Below, in pieces: positions 1 through 9,915 of a stretch of 64,000 bases of DNA (within the stretch, counting starts at the first letter, position 1; each line of letters begins with the position of its first letter). The notes under the pieces were generated by a model that did not search any database, had not been told where the DNA came from, and was given only the letters and a program-made list of their open reading frames with translations. The DNA is taken from positions 558,001-622,000 of the forward strand of contig NZ_BGNG01000001.1 of NCBI RefSeq assembly GCF_003203515.1, in the 5' to 3' direction. Both the position numbers and the translations under genes were made by a program. The stretch is from Glaciecola sp. KUL10. GTDB lineage: Bacteria; Pseudomonadota; Gammaproteobacteria; Enterobacterales; Alteromonadaceae.

Positions 1-2624
1 GCCCTTAAGGCACTCGTCAACCGGTTGTTATACATAGTGATTTTTTGATTTGCCCTAGCTAAGCTCTTTTGATAAAGAGTACGTTTATAAATATAACTGC
101 CCAGAATAGAAGTGAATATTAAGAAATATACGCTGTAAGCAAATGGCGATAACCAAGGAGCATGTTTAACCAATATTGTGTATTCAGTGGCAGGGTTATC
201 GCTATTTTTTTCCAACATGCTGCGAGCCGTCAGCGTGTATCTTCCCGGACTAAGTGTCGGAATATCGATAAAGTTATTGATCGTTGGGGGGTATTTTATG
301 GTTTTGGATTCAGACGATAACTCATACAAATATAAATTATTTTTAATCGTCGCATAATCCAAGGTAGAAAAGTAAACTTTCAAGCCATAATCACTGTGTT
401 TTAATTCGAGCGTTTCAGCACTGCTTGCATAAATCGGTTGTGCATAATTTTGAGAAGCCAGCATAACTTCTGTTATTAAAGGGTTTCCTGTTGACACATT
501 ATAGATTTGACGGGCCTTTGCAGCAGAAAAAATAGTGATGCCTTTGGTTCCACCAAAGGCAAATCTTCCATCAACCAATACCTTTGAAGCACCTGCATTG
601 AATTCACTGGAGCTTATGCCATGCATATTCGAAAAGCTGAATATTAATTCAGACTCAATATCCAACATGTGGATACCAGAGTGTGATGAAAACCAAAGGT
701 TCCCTATATCGTCTTGAGTGAGTTCATATATCAGGTTAGACGGCAAATTGTCATTTACAGTATAATGATGAATTAACTCTTTGGTTTCACCATTGAGCTT
801 AAAAAGGCCTTTACCGGGATAACTTATCCATATGTTATTGCCGCGGTCTCTAAGGTAACTCTGAGGTAATACATCTGTTTGAATAGAGTCTGACGCTACA
901 GTGTGTATTATCTGAATATCACCAGTATCGACATCTAAACCTATAACACTGCCGTATCCGGAAATAATAAGTTGCTTGGATTTCTTATCATATTTAAGAA
1001 TTGAAAGCATACCGGATAAGGGGAAATCGTTGGGACCAACGGGGTAATGCTTTCCGAACCCCGTGGCAGTATCAATTCTATAAAAACCATCATCAAACAA
1101 CCCCCAAATGTATTGGTTGCTTTGTTTTGCCATTCCCCACATATATTGTCCTTGCCAATTATCACTTTGGTTTGGATTAGGAGGGAGTTCTATGAATTGT
1201 TCAGAGCGAATATCAAATTTGCGCAGTGTCTCACCTGTCATTAACCACAAACTGTCATTGTCTACTGATATGATTTGAGAAATATTGGAGTCACTGTAAA
1301 GAGAAGCGACGTAATCTTGCATTAAGTATCTTTGCGTATCACCTGTGTTCAATGATAGTTTGGTAAGACCATTATTGGTTCCTAACCAAAGTGTTTGTGC
1401 GTTGTTTTGATGAATAGCAAGCACGTTATTATCGCTTAATTGAACCTTGTCGATAGTATCTACTCGGTTATACATATTTTGAAAAATTAAGCTTGACCTA
1501 GTCCAAAATAACGCACCATTATACTCGGTACCAAACCAAAGGTTGCCATATTTATCGCTTTCCATAGCGCGTACTCGCTTATCGGAAAGCGCCATTTCGG
1601 CTATTTTTGGTTCGAATAAAAATGATAAATTATCTTGTGCATCTAGCTCGAAAATACCAATATCAGTCCCAACATATGTACTGTTATTGATTGATTGAGA
1701 AAGACTCCAAATATTTCGCTTAGTATCTATTAAGGAACTTGGGGGCAGTTGCCATTCCTGTGAAACATAATTGACTGTCGCACCTAAAGGCATTTTATAA
1801 AAACCAGCAATTGTGCCGATTAATAGAGTATCTTGCTTATGTTTTGCTAGCGATTTAGTATCTGTTGTGACCTGATTTGACGCTTTCAAGCCCTGAATGA
1901 AATCAATCATTTTGTGAGTGTTACTCTTTAAATCAATTCCGAAGAGACCATTATTAGTAGCGACGAACAACACATTTTGTTCAACTAATATTGCTCGTAT
2001 CCAGCGATCATTTTTGACGTCTTCTTGCGATAACTCAAACAACAGGCGTTCGTTAAGTGTTTGTTTATTATATGCAATTATCTTCTCATGATAAGCAATG
2101 ACAACTTCCGTTTCATTTAGCGAAAGTATGGTTTCAGCGCCTTGTACCCATTGTTCAGTCAAGCTGTAAAATTGCTTTGGTAATTCGGTGACATCGTCGG
2201 TATGTTTGTCATAAATGTAAACACCTTGCCCACCGGAGCTTAACCATAATCGTTCTTGCTTGTCTTCAAACATAACGTTAACGGGATTGTTTGTAAGCGC
2301 ACCAGTATTGCCATGCACCGTGATAAGCTTATTGCCGTCAAACCTTGATAAGCCTTCATCAGTCGCAAGCCACAAAAAGCCTTGCTTATCAAGCAACAAA
2401 TCATTAATGGTGTTTTGATTAAGACCAGTGTCAGAATTGACACTGGAGAAGTGAGGGTCTTTTATGATGGGCTCTTCAGCCAAAACGTAGACACTTGAAA
2501 CTAGAAAGCACAGAAACATAACAGTTAAAAACTGCGTTATAGAATCAATAGCTTTTTTTGTTTTATTCTCGGTAAATACACTCAACACTCGCTTTACGGC
2601 ATTAGTTCCCAAGCGCAACAACAT
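1..2624 (-). CDS. Two-component-regulator beta-propeller sensor protein, C-terminus beyond the left edge
   Basis: About 874 codons are open from an ATG at 2624 to the window edge, with no stop. An N-terminal hydrophobic segment (about residues 31-50) is followed by many periplasmic reg_prop repeats, for example INDLLLDKQGFLWLATDEG near residue 75 and further GNLWFGT/NNIWISY-type blades. A Y_Y_Y domain follows (YLYELSS...LSPGRYTL, about residues 765-810), then a transmembrane helix (about 823-845) and the start of a cytoplasmic coiled linker (YNNRLTSALR). Proteins of this design sense extracellular ligands, often polysaccharide fragments, and end in either a histidine kinase or a GGDEF domain. 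The output domain is outside the window, so I cannot say which. The ATG lacks a clear Shine-Dalgarno sequence, but an in-frame stop lies eight codons upstream, so this is the first ATG available. Confidence 0.85.
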   Translation of the reverse strand, partial: MLLRLGTNAVKRVLSVFTENKTKKAIDSITQFLTVMFLCFLVSSVYVLAEEPIIKDPHFSSVNSDTGLNQNTINDLLLDKQGFLWLATDEGLSRFDGNKLITVHGNTGALTNNPVNVMFEDKQERLWLSSGGQGVYIYDKHTDDVTELPKQFYSLTEQWVQGAETILSLNETEVVIAYHEKIIAYNKQTLNERLLFELSQEDVKNDRWIRAILVEQNVLFVATNNGLFGIDLKSNTHKMIDFIQGLKASNQVTTDTKSLAKHKQDTLLIGTIAGFYKMPLGATVNYVSQEWQLPPSSLIDTKRNIWSLSQSINNSTYVGTDIGIFELDAQDNLSFLFEPKIAEMALSDKRVRAMESDKYGNLWFGTEYNGALFWTRSSLIFQNMYNRVDTIDKVQLSDNNVLAIHQNNAQTLWLGTNNGLTKLSLNTGDTQRYLMQDYVASLYSDSNISQIISVDNDSLWLMTGETLRKFDIRSEQFIELPPNPNQSDNWQGQYMWGMAKQSNQYIWGLFDDGFYRIDTATGFGKHYPVGPNDFPLSGMLSILKYDKKSKQLIISGYGSVIGLDVDTGDIQIIHTVASDSIQTDVLPQSYLRDRGNNIWISYPGKGLFKLNGETKELIHHYTVNDNLPSNLIYELTQDDIGNLWFSSHSGIHMLDIESELIFSFSNMHGISSSEFNAGASKVLVDGRFAFGGTKGITIFSAAKARQIYNVSTGNPLITEVMLASQNYAQPIYASSAETLELKHSDYGLKVYFSTLDYATIKNNLYLYELSSESKTIKYPPTINNFIDIPTLSPGRYTLTARSMLEKNSDNPATEYTILVKHAPWLSPFAYSVYFLIFTSILGSYIYKRTLYQKSLARANQKITMYNNRLTSALR

Positions 2625-2722
2625 ATTAAGCGCAATTTCGTTAAATTAACAACTGATCATAACGAAAATACTACTGAGCGTCTTTCAAAAATACTTTATC
2701 TAAGTATTAAAAAAACTAATAC

Positions 2723-4477
2723 CTAGAGGCAACATGCACAGTTTCTTTGTGTCTTTTCCATCTTCCCGACACCAGGATTAAAACTATTTGTTGGGTCGAG
2801 TTCTCGATAAAAATTTTGTAGGTCTGGCTCAGCCTCATATAAATGGCCAACATTATGCTCCGCAGGATACTTTGCCCCTCTAGCGTTAAGGTGTTTTAAC
2901 ATCATCATTTTGATTTGTTTGGCATCAGTACCTTTCTTTAAAATGTAGTCTTGATGGAATACATAACAAAAGAAGTGTCCATAGTAGAGTTTCTTTTCCA
3001 ACGCAGAATCAATTTCAGCTGGTAACTTTTCGAACCAGTTCAAGTCATTACGACGTAACGCAATATCTAACGCCAAGATATCCCCAACCGACTTTTCAAA
3101 AAGGGTATGGTATCGAATAGCTGCACCGGCTGCGGCAAAGCGGTGCAAATAAGCTTTCTTCGCTTCTTCTTTATCACAAACTAAAAAGCTTCCATGTTCC
3201 GAACCATCAAAATACTGTGTCAAAAAGCGTTGTGTCTTTTCAATGTTGTCATTGCTCACTTTTAATATCAGGTGATGCTCATACTTTTGACGATATTCAA
3301 GTATTCGTTTGGGTAAATGACTAGGGAAACACATAGCGATCAATTGCATCGATTTATCACTAATATAACGAGGTAACCATTTATACTTATTAAAAATTGC
3401 GTCAAAGCGCCCTTTCAATGCAAACATTTTGGGCAGCAAATCGGTTCCTAAATATTGCACAGCTAAAAAAGTGTCTTTACCATATTTTTCTGATACGTCA
3501 AAAATATCTCGATGCATATATTCCGCGACTTCTGGAAGGTCATCAAAGTCACTGAGCATTTTTCTGCGCAGCATTGTTAGTTCATGAGTATCGTTGGTAG
3601 CAATATAAAATGTTTGTTCTTGGCTAGAGATTGGGTGTGTATCCAAACGCACCGCAAACACAGCAAGTTTTCCTGCACAACCACTTGCTTCATACAAACG
3701 CCTTTTATCAGCATTGAAGCGACTTGGCGTATCCGCATCGATATCTTTAAGACGTTTAACATATTCTTTGTCTGATGCGAGCCTATCCCCCTGAGACAAG
3801 CCTGTTTGTTTATACTCTTTATTTTCGAGTCTGGTTAATACTTCCTTTGGTGTGTCGCCAAGCTCTATTCCCAAATGATTAACCAATACTAATTCACCGT
3901 GCTCATCTATCTTTGCAAACAATGAAAGTTCGGTATAGGCAGGCCCTCTTTTTATCAGTGCACCTCCTGAGTTGTTCGCAACACCTCCAATGACAGAGGC
4001 ACCTAAGCAGGAAGACCCGATAACCGAATGAGGTGCTCTTTTTTCGACAGATAATTGTTTTTCTAATTGATGCAGCGTAGTACCTGGAAAACCAATCACT
4101 TGTTCAGCATTATTTATTAAATGAAGGTTATCGATTGCAAGCATATTGATGACAATAACGGGCCTGTCATACTCATTGCCACTCGGTGTCGACCCCTCAG
4201 TCAATCCCGTATTGGCTGCTTGCATGATAATAATACAATTATGTTCTACACACAGTTTTAGGGCATCCCAGGCCTGAATAAGAGACTGCGGAAACAACAC
4301 TGCAAGCGCTTCACCACCACCAGATCGCCAACCTTTTCTAAAGTGTTCGTTTTTGGCAGGGTCAGCGCTGACATTTCTTACACCCAAACAAGAAATGAAT
4401 TTCTGTAACAGTAATTCACTGGGCACTCTAGCTTGCATTCTGTTGTTTATACCTGTTTTAAAAACATTGCTACCCAT
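2723..4477 (-). CDS. dld: Quinone-dependent D-lactate dehydrogenase
   Basis: The product is 584 residues, close to the E. coli Dld length (571). It has an FAD-binding PCMH-type N-terminal domain with the dinucleotide-binding stretch GASVIGGVANNSGGALIKRG (about residues 155-175), followed by the Dld membrane-binding cap region. The C-terminus ends with ELDPTNSFNPGVGKM, typical of FAD-linked lactate/glycolate oxidases. This peripheral inner-membrane flavoprotein oxidises D-lactate to pyruvate and passes electrons to quinone. It also carries a cysteine-rich tail (NCACCL). The gene is divergent from a LysR-family regulator across a 208-bp gap, an arrangement that often means local control; that link is inferred. 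Confidence 0.93.
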   Translation of the reverse strand: MGSNVFKTGINNRMQARVPSELLLQKFISCLGVRNVSADPAKNEHFRKGWRSGGGEALAVLFPQSLIQAWDALKLCVEHNCIIIMQAANTGLTEGSTPSGNEYDRPVIVINMLAIDNLHLINNAEQVIGFPGTTLHQLEKQLSVEKRAPHSVIGSSCLGASVIGGVANNSGGALIKRGPAYTELSLFAKIDEHGELVLVNHLGIELGDTPKEVLTRLENKEYKQTGLSQGDRLASDKEYVKRLKDIDADTPSRFNADKRRLYEASGCAGKLAVFAVRLDTHPISSQEQTFYIATNDTHELTMLRRKMLSDFDDLPEVAEYMHRDIFDVSEKYGKDTFLAVQYLGTDLLPKMFALKGRFDAIFNKYKWLPRYISDKSMQLIAMCFPSHLPKRILEYRQKYEHHLILKVSNDNIEKTQRFLTQYFDGSEHGSFLVCDKEEAKKAYLHRFAAAGAAIRYHTLFEKSVGDILALDIALRRNDLNWFEKLPAEIDSALEKKLYYGHFFCYVFHQDYILKKGTDAKQIKMMMLKHLNARGAKYPAEHNVGHLYEAEPDLQNFYRELDPTNSFNPGVGKMEKTQRNCACCL

Positions 4478-4685
4478 AATCTCTACCTGCTCTATCGAAA
4501 TATCAATTTAATGTCACTCATTCAAACTTGCCCTAGTCCGAATTTTAATTGCAAGACGTTAAAATATTGTAACTAATTACCGTACTCTACTCCTTATTAA
4601 TTAATTGATATATGATGTCTTTAAACATTCTTTTTTGCTTTTTTTGACATAATCAAAATCAAACAAGCTTTATAAGGGCCCTCAC

Positions 4686-5591
4686 ATGGTTAAAGCAGAC
4701 GATATAATTCTTTTTGTGCAGGTAGTAGATGAGGGATCATTCTCAAGAGTTGCAGATAAGCTTAACCTTACAAACTCTGTGGTTAGTAAACGTATAGGCC
4801 GTTTAGAAGCCTCTTTAAATGTACAACTTTTATATCGAACAACAAGAAAGCTAAATTTGACCGACGCAGGGCGCACGCTATACGGCAAAGCGAGGTTAGC
4901 CAAATTAGCTATTCAAGATGCAAATGATGCAATAACTGGGTATGCAGATGAAATGCGCGGCACGATAAAAGTGACCATGCCCGCCGTCACAGCGAACCTT
5001 GTTCTGAACCAAGCGAGCGCAGAGTTCTGCAAAGAATACCCAAACGTCAATCTTGAACTTTATATCAACAACCGTTTTGTTGACTTGATTGAAGAAGGGT
5101 ATGACTTAGCAATCCGAACCGCGTTTTTGGATGACTCAAGCCTCATTGCGAGACGTCTTATAGACTCCCAATGGGTAGTGTGTGCGTCGCCTAAATATTT
5201 ACGCGCTCATGGCGAACCTAAACACCCTGATAAGCTTCAAGAGCATCATTGCTTGATTTATAAGTTCGAGAGTGCGGGTAATCAGCATTGGCCTTTTAAA
5301 ATTGACGAGATAGAAAGGAATATTCCAATTTACGGGCGCTTCCAGACCAATAATTTGACGGCAATTAAACAAGCTGCCATCGCAGATTTAGGCATCGCAT
5401 TCTTACCTAAAGCCTTGGTCTATGATGAGTTAAAGCAGAGCCGACTGGTAACAATACTTGAAGGTTTTGAAGGTAAACGCATGGGCATGTATGCAATTTA
5501 TCCAAAGAGCAGACAACCCGATCAAAAATTAAAGCACTTAGTCGATCATTACCGAGAAGCCTTACAAACAAAACAGGCTTACTATTACTAG
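4686..5591 (+). CDS. LysR-family transcriptional regulator
   Basis: The 301-residue product has the standard LysR length. An N-terminal winged helix-turn-helix (about residues 4-62; FVQVVDEGSFSRVADKLNL, then SVVSKRIGRLEASL) is followed by a LysR substrate-binding domain (about 90-290) with the usual motif of an arginine-rich ligand pocket region (YDLAIRTAFLDDSSL). It resembles the CrgA/AaeR-like branch that often acts on neighbouring catabolic genes. It is divergent from dld and convergent with the porin gene. Its last codons (QAYYY and stop) are encoded by the left arm and loop of a bidirectional terminator. D-lactate or a related acid as effector is only a guess from position. Confidence 0.9.
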   Translation: MVKADDIILFVQVVDEGSFSRVADKLNLTNSVVSKRIGRLEASLNVQLLYRTTRKLNLTDAGRTLYGKARLAKLAIQDANDAITGYADEMRGTIKVTMPAVTANLVLNQASAEFCKEYPNVNLELYINNRFVDLIEEGYDLAIRTAFLDDSSLIARRLIDSQWVVCASPKYLRAHGEPKHPDKLQEHHCLIYKFESAGNQHWPFKIDEIERNIPIYGRFQTNNLTAIKQAAIADLGIAFLPKALVYDELKQSRLVTILEGFEGKRMGMYAIYPKSRQPDQKLKHLVDHYREALQTKQAYYY

Positions 5592-5603
5592 TAAGCCTGT
5601 TTT
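5570..5603. terminator. Bidirectional intrinsic terminator between LysR gene and porin gene
   Basis: A perfect 14-bp inverted repeat (AAAACAGGCTTACT / AGTAAGCCTGTTTT) flanks a six-base loop. It has T4 at one end on each strand, so it can stop both convergent genes. It overlaps the 3' end and stop codon of the LysR gene. Confidence 0.85.
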
Positions 5604-5623
5604 CTGAAATGCCAAGTTAATAT

Positions 5624-6760
5624 TTAAAATGCAAATTTAGTAGAGAACTGTAGGTAAGTAGAGTTCACACTTTCAATACCAGCATCTTCGATTGAATAGC
5701 GACCAATTTCTACACCCGTTGTTAGCTTAGGTGTAATGTTGGTTAACAAATTGATACCAAAATGATTGCGCTCACGACCTGATTGATCGGCTTCTGCCGC
5801 GCCATAAAATATTGTTGAACGATAATCACTATCTCCCCAGAAATGACGGTAGGCAACTGTGTATGCCGTCGTTTCTTCAACTTCTAGCTCACCATTTTGA
5901 TTTGGCCAAATATCTGGTGTCATTGCAGCGGCTACGTAACGCCCTGGTTCACCTAGACTAACTTGGAAACGGAAATCATCTCGACCAATACTGTTAATAC
6001 GCCCGGAAATATTAATTGCAGCGGCCGTCTCATCAATACCACCTTGATCAATTTTGCGTAAAAGTGCGCCAAAAGACATTTGCCCCCAGTCACCTTTAGT
6101 GTTGTACCGTGCAATAAAGTCAGGAACACTTTCATCAGGGTCTACATTTGAACCTGTCGTTCCCACAGCACTTGAGCTTGAACCAGAATCACCATCACCA
6201 AACGTTTCTGGGTTTTCAATTGCAAACTGCCAGTTTCCTTTAGTATAACGAATCATTGTTTGACGAATAAACACTTCACCTACATGAGGCCCACCAAAAT
6301 CAAGTGATTCAGGAAGGGCTGCAAGTGGCATAAAGGTCGACCAATATTGACCTAACATCCATTCCTTATATTGAAGGAAGATATGTCTTACACGAGGGTT
6401 AGTAGAGTTACTAATGATCTCGTTACCATTGCCACCATAAAAATCCATTTCAATAAAGCCAGTCACGTCGCCATGAGTGACCTTAAAATTAATCCTAGAT
6501 TCTTTTACGTTAAACTCGGTAGCAGAGGTTTCAATAGGCGCGCCGCCTGGGAAGTTAGCAACCCAATAGTCTTGGTAAGCAATGTCACCGTTTACATGAC
6601 GAACATCTACTTTTGCATATCCGCCCATGCTAACAGTAGTTGTCCCAGTTTCAGATTCAACTTTTAACAGCTCAATCGCATTGGCGTTTGGTAGAATTGC
6701 CAATGAACCTAAACCGAATAAAACGGCACTCGCTAATTTGTTTTTTAACATTGATTTCAT
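5624..6760 (-). CDS. DcaP-like trimeric outer-membrane porin
   Basis: The 378-residue protein starts with a signal peptide (cleavage probably after PNANA, residue 28). The body matches the DcaP-like family: an early MGGYAKVDVR strand, then ESRINFKVTHGDVTGFIEMD, PRVRHIFLQY, LGQYWSTFMPL, LDFGGPHVGEVFIRQ, and a C-terminal aromatic ending (FSTKFAF) suited to BAM recognition. DcaP porins form trimeric beta-barrels that pass small, often anionic organic solutes. The substrate here cannot be read from sequence. The start at 6760 is supported by AAGGA seven bases upstream. Its position near dld and the LysR gene could fit organic-acid uptake, but that is inference. Confidence 0.85.
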   Translation of the reverse strand: MKSMLKNKLASAVLFGLGSLAILPNANAIELLKVESETGTTTVSMGGYAKVDVRHVNGDIAYQDYWVANFPGGAPIETSATEFNVKESRINFKVTHGDVTGFIEMDFYGGNGNEIISNSTNPRVRHIFLQYKEWMLGQYWSTFMPLAALPESLDFGGPHVGEVFIRQTMIRYTKGNWQFAIENPETFGDGDSGSSSSAVGTTGSNVDPDESVPDFIARYNTKGDWGQMSFGALLRKIDQGGIDETAAAINISGRINSIGRDDFRFQVSLGEPGRYVAAAMTPDIWPNQNGELEVEETTAYTVAYRHFWGDSDYRSTIFYGAAEADQSGRERNHFGINLLTNITPKLTTGVEIGRYSIEDAGIESVNSTYLQFSTKFAF

Positions 6761-6897
6761 GAATGTTCCTTTGTTTGGTGTGCATCGCTTGGTGACTGCA
6801 ATCTAAATTTGGAACATCATTTTAAAAACCACAATTTGGACAAAGACTTTTTCCAAAAGTGACATAATAATCAAAAATGATAAAAATTTGTTAAAAT

Positions 6898-8265
6898 TTA
6901 TCGAGTGATATCTATCCTACCGCTGCTCGCAAAGCCACGTTTAATCGAGGTTACAGGTTTTAACAAAAACAGATCACCATTTTTACCAACGAGATTTTGA
7001 AGGATACCTGCCTGATGTGAGACTTTAGCATTATATGCCATATGTTCGGCTTCACCGTGCGTCGGAATTACGACTTTTGGCTTAATTAACTGATACATAT
7101 CAAACAAGTCTCGTTGGGATGGATGACCCGAAGCATGAATCAAAAATTCACAATTTTCGGATTGGTATACCTCTATACCTTTTCCCTTAAGTTTGTTTAC
7201 CATACGCAAAATTGGCTTTTCATTACCTGGAATAACAATAGAACTATAAATGACACAGTCACCTGATTCTAAATCGCAATCAGGGTGAGTTTCATTCGCT
7301 AGCCTCCCAAGTGCCGCCCGAGGTTCTCCTTGACTACCAGTCGCGACTAGCAAGACTTCTTGCTTAGGCAAATATCCCATGTGCCTCCTATTAGCTAACT
7401 TCAGCTCATCTGGCCAAATTTCTTGTGAACGGGCAATGCTGTACATATTTTCCAATGAGCGACCAAGCAAGGCCATATATCGACCGTTTTCTGCTGCAAT
7501 CTTCGCTAATGTCATCAAGCGTGCTAAATTACTTCCAAAACATGTCACCACTACTCTGCCCTTCTGTAGACCTACAAGCCTTGATAAACCTTCATAACAA
7601 TCGCTTTCCGAAGGCGTATACCCCTCTTTTAATGCGTTTGTAGAATCGCACAACATAGCGAATGGCTTTTTGTTAGCGAGCTCGCTAAATAATTGCTTAT
7701 TGAACGGCTTGCCTTGAACGGGCGATTTATCCATTTTCCAATCTGCGCTATGAAAAATGTTTCCTACCTTAGTTTCAATAAACATGGCATTTGAATCAGG
7801 AATAGAGTGCGTTATTGGCAGCCACTTGACATTAAACTCTCCAATTTGAATAGATTTCTTTGGCTCCACAACAACAAGGTTTACCAAGTGGGCCTTATCT
7901 TCTCGATAGAGTTTTCGTTTTAAAACTTCTGCAGTGAAAGAAGTGGCATAAATCGGACAATTAAAACGCTCAATCAAGGCAGGAAGTGCGCCAATGTGAT
8001 CTTCATGGGCATGAGTCAAGACGATGCCTTGGAGTTGGTGTAGGCGGTTTTCTATAAAGGTTGGATCTGCGCAAACAACATCATGCGTTTTAGCGTTTGG
8101 ATTACTGTCCTCTTGTTGCATCAACGGCGCTTGAAACGTCGCACCGCAATCTATCATCAACCATTGTTCATCATGTCCAATTAAGTTCATATTCATTCCA
8201 ATTTCACCAGTGCCTCCAAGGGGTAAAAAGCATAATTCTTGATGATTTGGTGTTGAATTTTTCAA
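6898..8265 (-). CDS. RNase J-like MBL-fold/beta-CASP metallohydrolase, short form
   Basis: This 455-residue protein has the RNase J signature: N-terminal LCFLPLGGTGEIGMN, the zinc motif HAHEDH at residues 85-90, GNIFHSADWK, and beta-CASP features including CDSTNA, ATGSQGEPRAAL and HASGHPSQRDL. RNase J enzymes combine 5'-3' exonuclease and endonuclease activity on RNA. At 455 residues it ends close to PTHGEAEHM..., so it lacks the roughly 100-residue C-terminal dimerisation domain of classical RNase J. The start is TTG at 8265, with AGGA about seven bases upstream; the first in-frame ATG lies beyond conserved sequence. A small-molecule or nucleic-acid hydrolase role other than RNase is possible. 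Confidence 0.8.
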   Translation of the reverse strand: MKNSTPNHQELCFLPLGGTGEIGMNMNLIGHDEQWLMIDCGATFQAPLMQQEDSNPNAKTHDVVCADPTFIENRLHQLQGIVLTHAHEDHIGALPALIERFNCPIYATSFTAEVLKRKLYREDKAHLVNLVVVEPKKSIQIGEFNVKWLPITHSIPDSNAMFIETKVGNIFHSADWKMDKSPVQGKPFNKQLFSELANKKPFAMLCDSTNALKEGYTPSESDCYEGLSRLVGLQKGRVVVTCFGSNLARLMTLAKIAAENGRYMALLGRSLENMYSIARSQEIWPDELKLANRRHMGYLPKQEVLLVATGSQGEPRAALGRLANETHPDCDLESGDCVIYSSIVIPGNEKPILRMVNKLKGKGIEVYQSENCEFLIHASGHPSQRDLFDMYQLIKPKVVIPTHGEAEHMAYNAKVSHQAGILQNLVGKNGDLFLLKPVTSIKRGFASSGRIDITR

Positions 8266-8433
8266 GTCATTTCCTGTTGCTATTGAGTGAGTTTAATCCA
8301 GTGTTTAGATTTATGAGTGTTAAGACCTAACATCACATGATCTAGATACGGAGATTATGTGGGAAGTGATTTATTGTTTAATAATATTTGAAAGGCCCCA
8401 TACGCGCAAACGGGGAAAGACCAGTATCTTAGG

Positions 8434-9915
8434 CTAAAGTGATTCGAAATTTAAACAGCAGGATTTGAAGAAATTAGCCAGTCCTTCATTTGCGTACATA
8501 TCTCCTTTACCGGGTTGTTCTCTGGCGAGAGCTGGAAAAGCACCATAACCAGCCAACATGCAATGCCACGAGGTTACACCAAAATGTGATTGTATATTTT
8601 GACGCTTTATTTCAGCACCAATATCACCTTTTCGATACCAAACCGTCAATAGACTTAGCAGTGACTCTGATAAATTCATATTTGCTCGATTATCTCGCCA
8701 GTACGCAGAGTCATCTCTAGAATTTAATTTGTAATGAGCAACGATGTAATCGCGCACTCTCTCATAACGTTCACTCATCTCGCTATTAAAATCAGTTTGA
8801 TTATCATTAGTAAAGTTAGCCGATTCGAACTTATCGATAAAGCACTCAATTGCTTCTTGAGTTAAATGTAATGCAGTCGCCTCCAGTGGTTCAATGAAGC
8901 CTTGTGATAAGCCGACAGCTAAGCAGTTACGTGCCCAATGTTGTTTAACTTGGCCTACATTCATTCTCAGGTGCTTGGCTTCAGCATCTGATTCTAATAA
9001 ACCCAAATGACTGCGCAATTCAGTTTCAGCTTGGTCTTTCGAAATATAGTCACTTGCATAAACATAACCATTACCCGTGCGATGTTGCAACGGTATCTGC
9101 CATACCCATCCATTGGACAAGGCCGTTGATTTAGTTTGCGGCAATGGTTGCTTGATTACTTTTGAAGGCATCGCCACCGCAGCGTCATTAAACAGGTTAC
9201 TTTTATACGGAATAAACCCGACATTGAGGGCTTTTTGCATCAGTAAACTGTTGAAGCCAGTGCAATCTACGAAAAAATCGGCTTCTATGGTTTGCCTACT
9301 ATCTAGTTTTAAATTTTTTATGTGGCCATTTTTAGCCAGTTCAACACTTTCAATATTTGCTTGAATATTCTGCACACCGAGTTTCTTAGCTCTATCACAT
9401 AGAAACTGCCCCAATAACGCAGAATCAAAATGATAGCCATATTCAACCACAAAAGGAAAATGTACTGGTGTAATGGGACTTTTCTTTAGTTTTGCCAGCC
9501 AACCACAAAGCAGGAAGTCATCAGGATAAGTATTCACGTCTAAGCCCAATCGACGCGTATAGCAATTAGTATAAAAATGCTTCTCTGAGAACGTATCAAT
9601 TTGAGAAATAAATGGATGGCCGTATCTTGAGATACCTGAACGTGGACTCCAACCTTCAAACTGAATATTGACTTTGTAAGTTGCGTGACAAGCAGGCATC
9701 CACTCGTTTTCAGCTATACCAAGGTTATAGAAGAACCTTTTTAATGAGGGGGTAGAACCTTCCCCAACACCAATAATTCCGATTTGTGGTGACTCAATGA
9801 CAGATACTTCAACGCCATACTTTGCCCAATGATGATTAAAAAGGCTTGCAGCCATCCAACCTGCGGTTCCGCCTCCCGCAATCACTATCTTTTTAATTGG
9901 CTTTATATTTTCCAT
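8434..9915 (-). CDS. Flavin-dependent tryptophan-halogenase family protein (copy 1)
   Basis: The 493-residue protein has the FAD-binding motif GGGTAGW (residues 14-20), the conserved catalytic-type lysine (K81 in ATYKVNIQF), the halogenase hallmark WxWxIP (WVWQIP) and the EPLEA motif that carries the active-site glutamate in PrnA/RebH. On these residues it should be a working FADH2-dependent halogenase. The family makes HOCl/HOBr-derived adducts on tryptophan, indole or related arenes, and needs an external flavin reductase, which I do not see nearby. It begins directly after the stop of the second halogenase gene (no gap), so the two are co-transcribed. Proteins of this type next to TonB receptors usually have an unknown substrate. 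Confidence 0.88.
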   Translation of the reverse strand: MENIKPIKKIVIAGGGTAGWMAASLFNHHWAKYGVEVSVIESPQIGIIGVGEGSTPSLKRFFYNLGIAENEWMPACHATYKVNIQFEGWSPRSGISRYGHPFISQIDTFSEKHFYTNCYTRRLGLDVNTYPDDFLLCGWLAKLKKSPITPVHFPFVVEYGYHFDSALLGQFLCDRAKKLGVQNIQANIESVELAKNGHIKNLKLDSRQTIEADFFVDCTGFNSLLMQKALNVGFIPYKSNLFNDAAVAMPSKVIKQPLPQTKSTALSNGWVWQIPLQHRTGNGYVYASDYISKDQAETELRSHLGLLESDAEAKHLRMNVGQVKQHWARNCLAVGLSQGFIEPLEATALHLTQEAIECFIDKFESANFTNDNQTDFNSEMSERYERVRDYIVAHYKLNSRDDSAYWRDNRANMNLSESLLSLLTVWYRKGDIGAEIKRQNIQSHFGVTSWHCMLAGYGAFPALAREQPGKGDMYANEGLANFFKSCCLNFESL

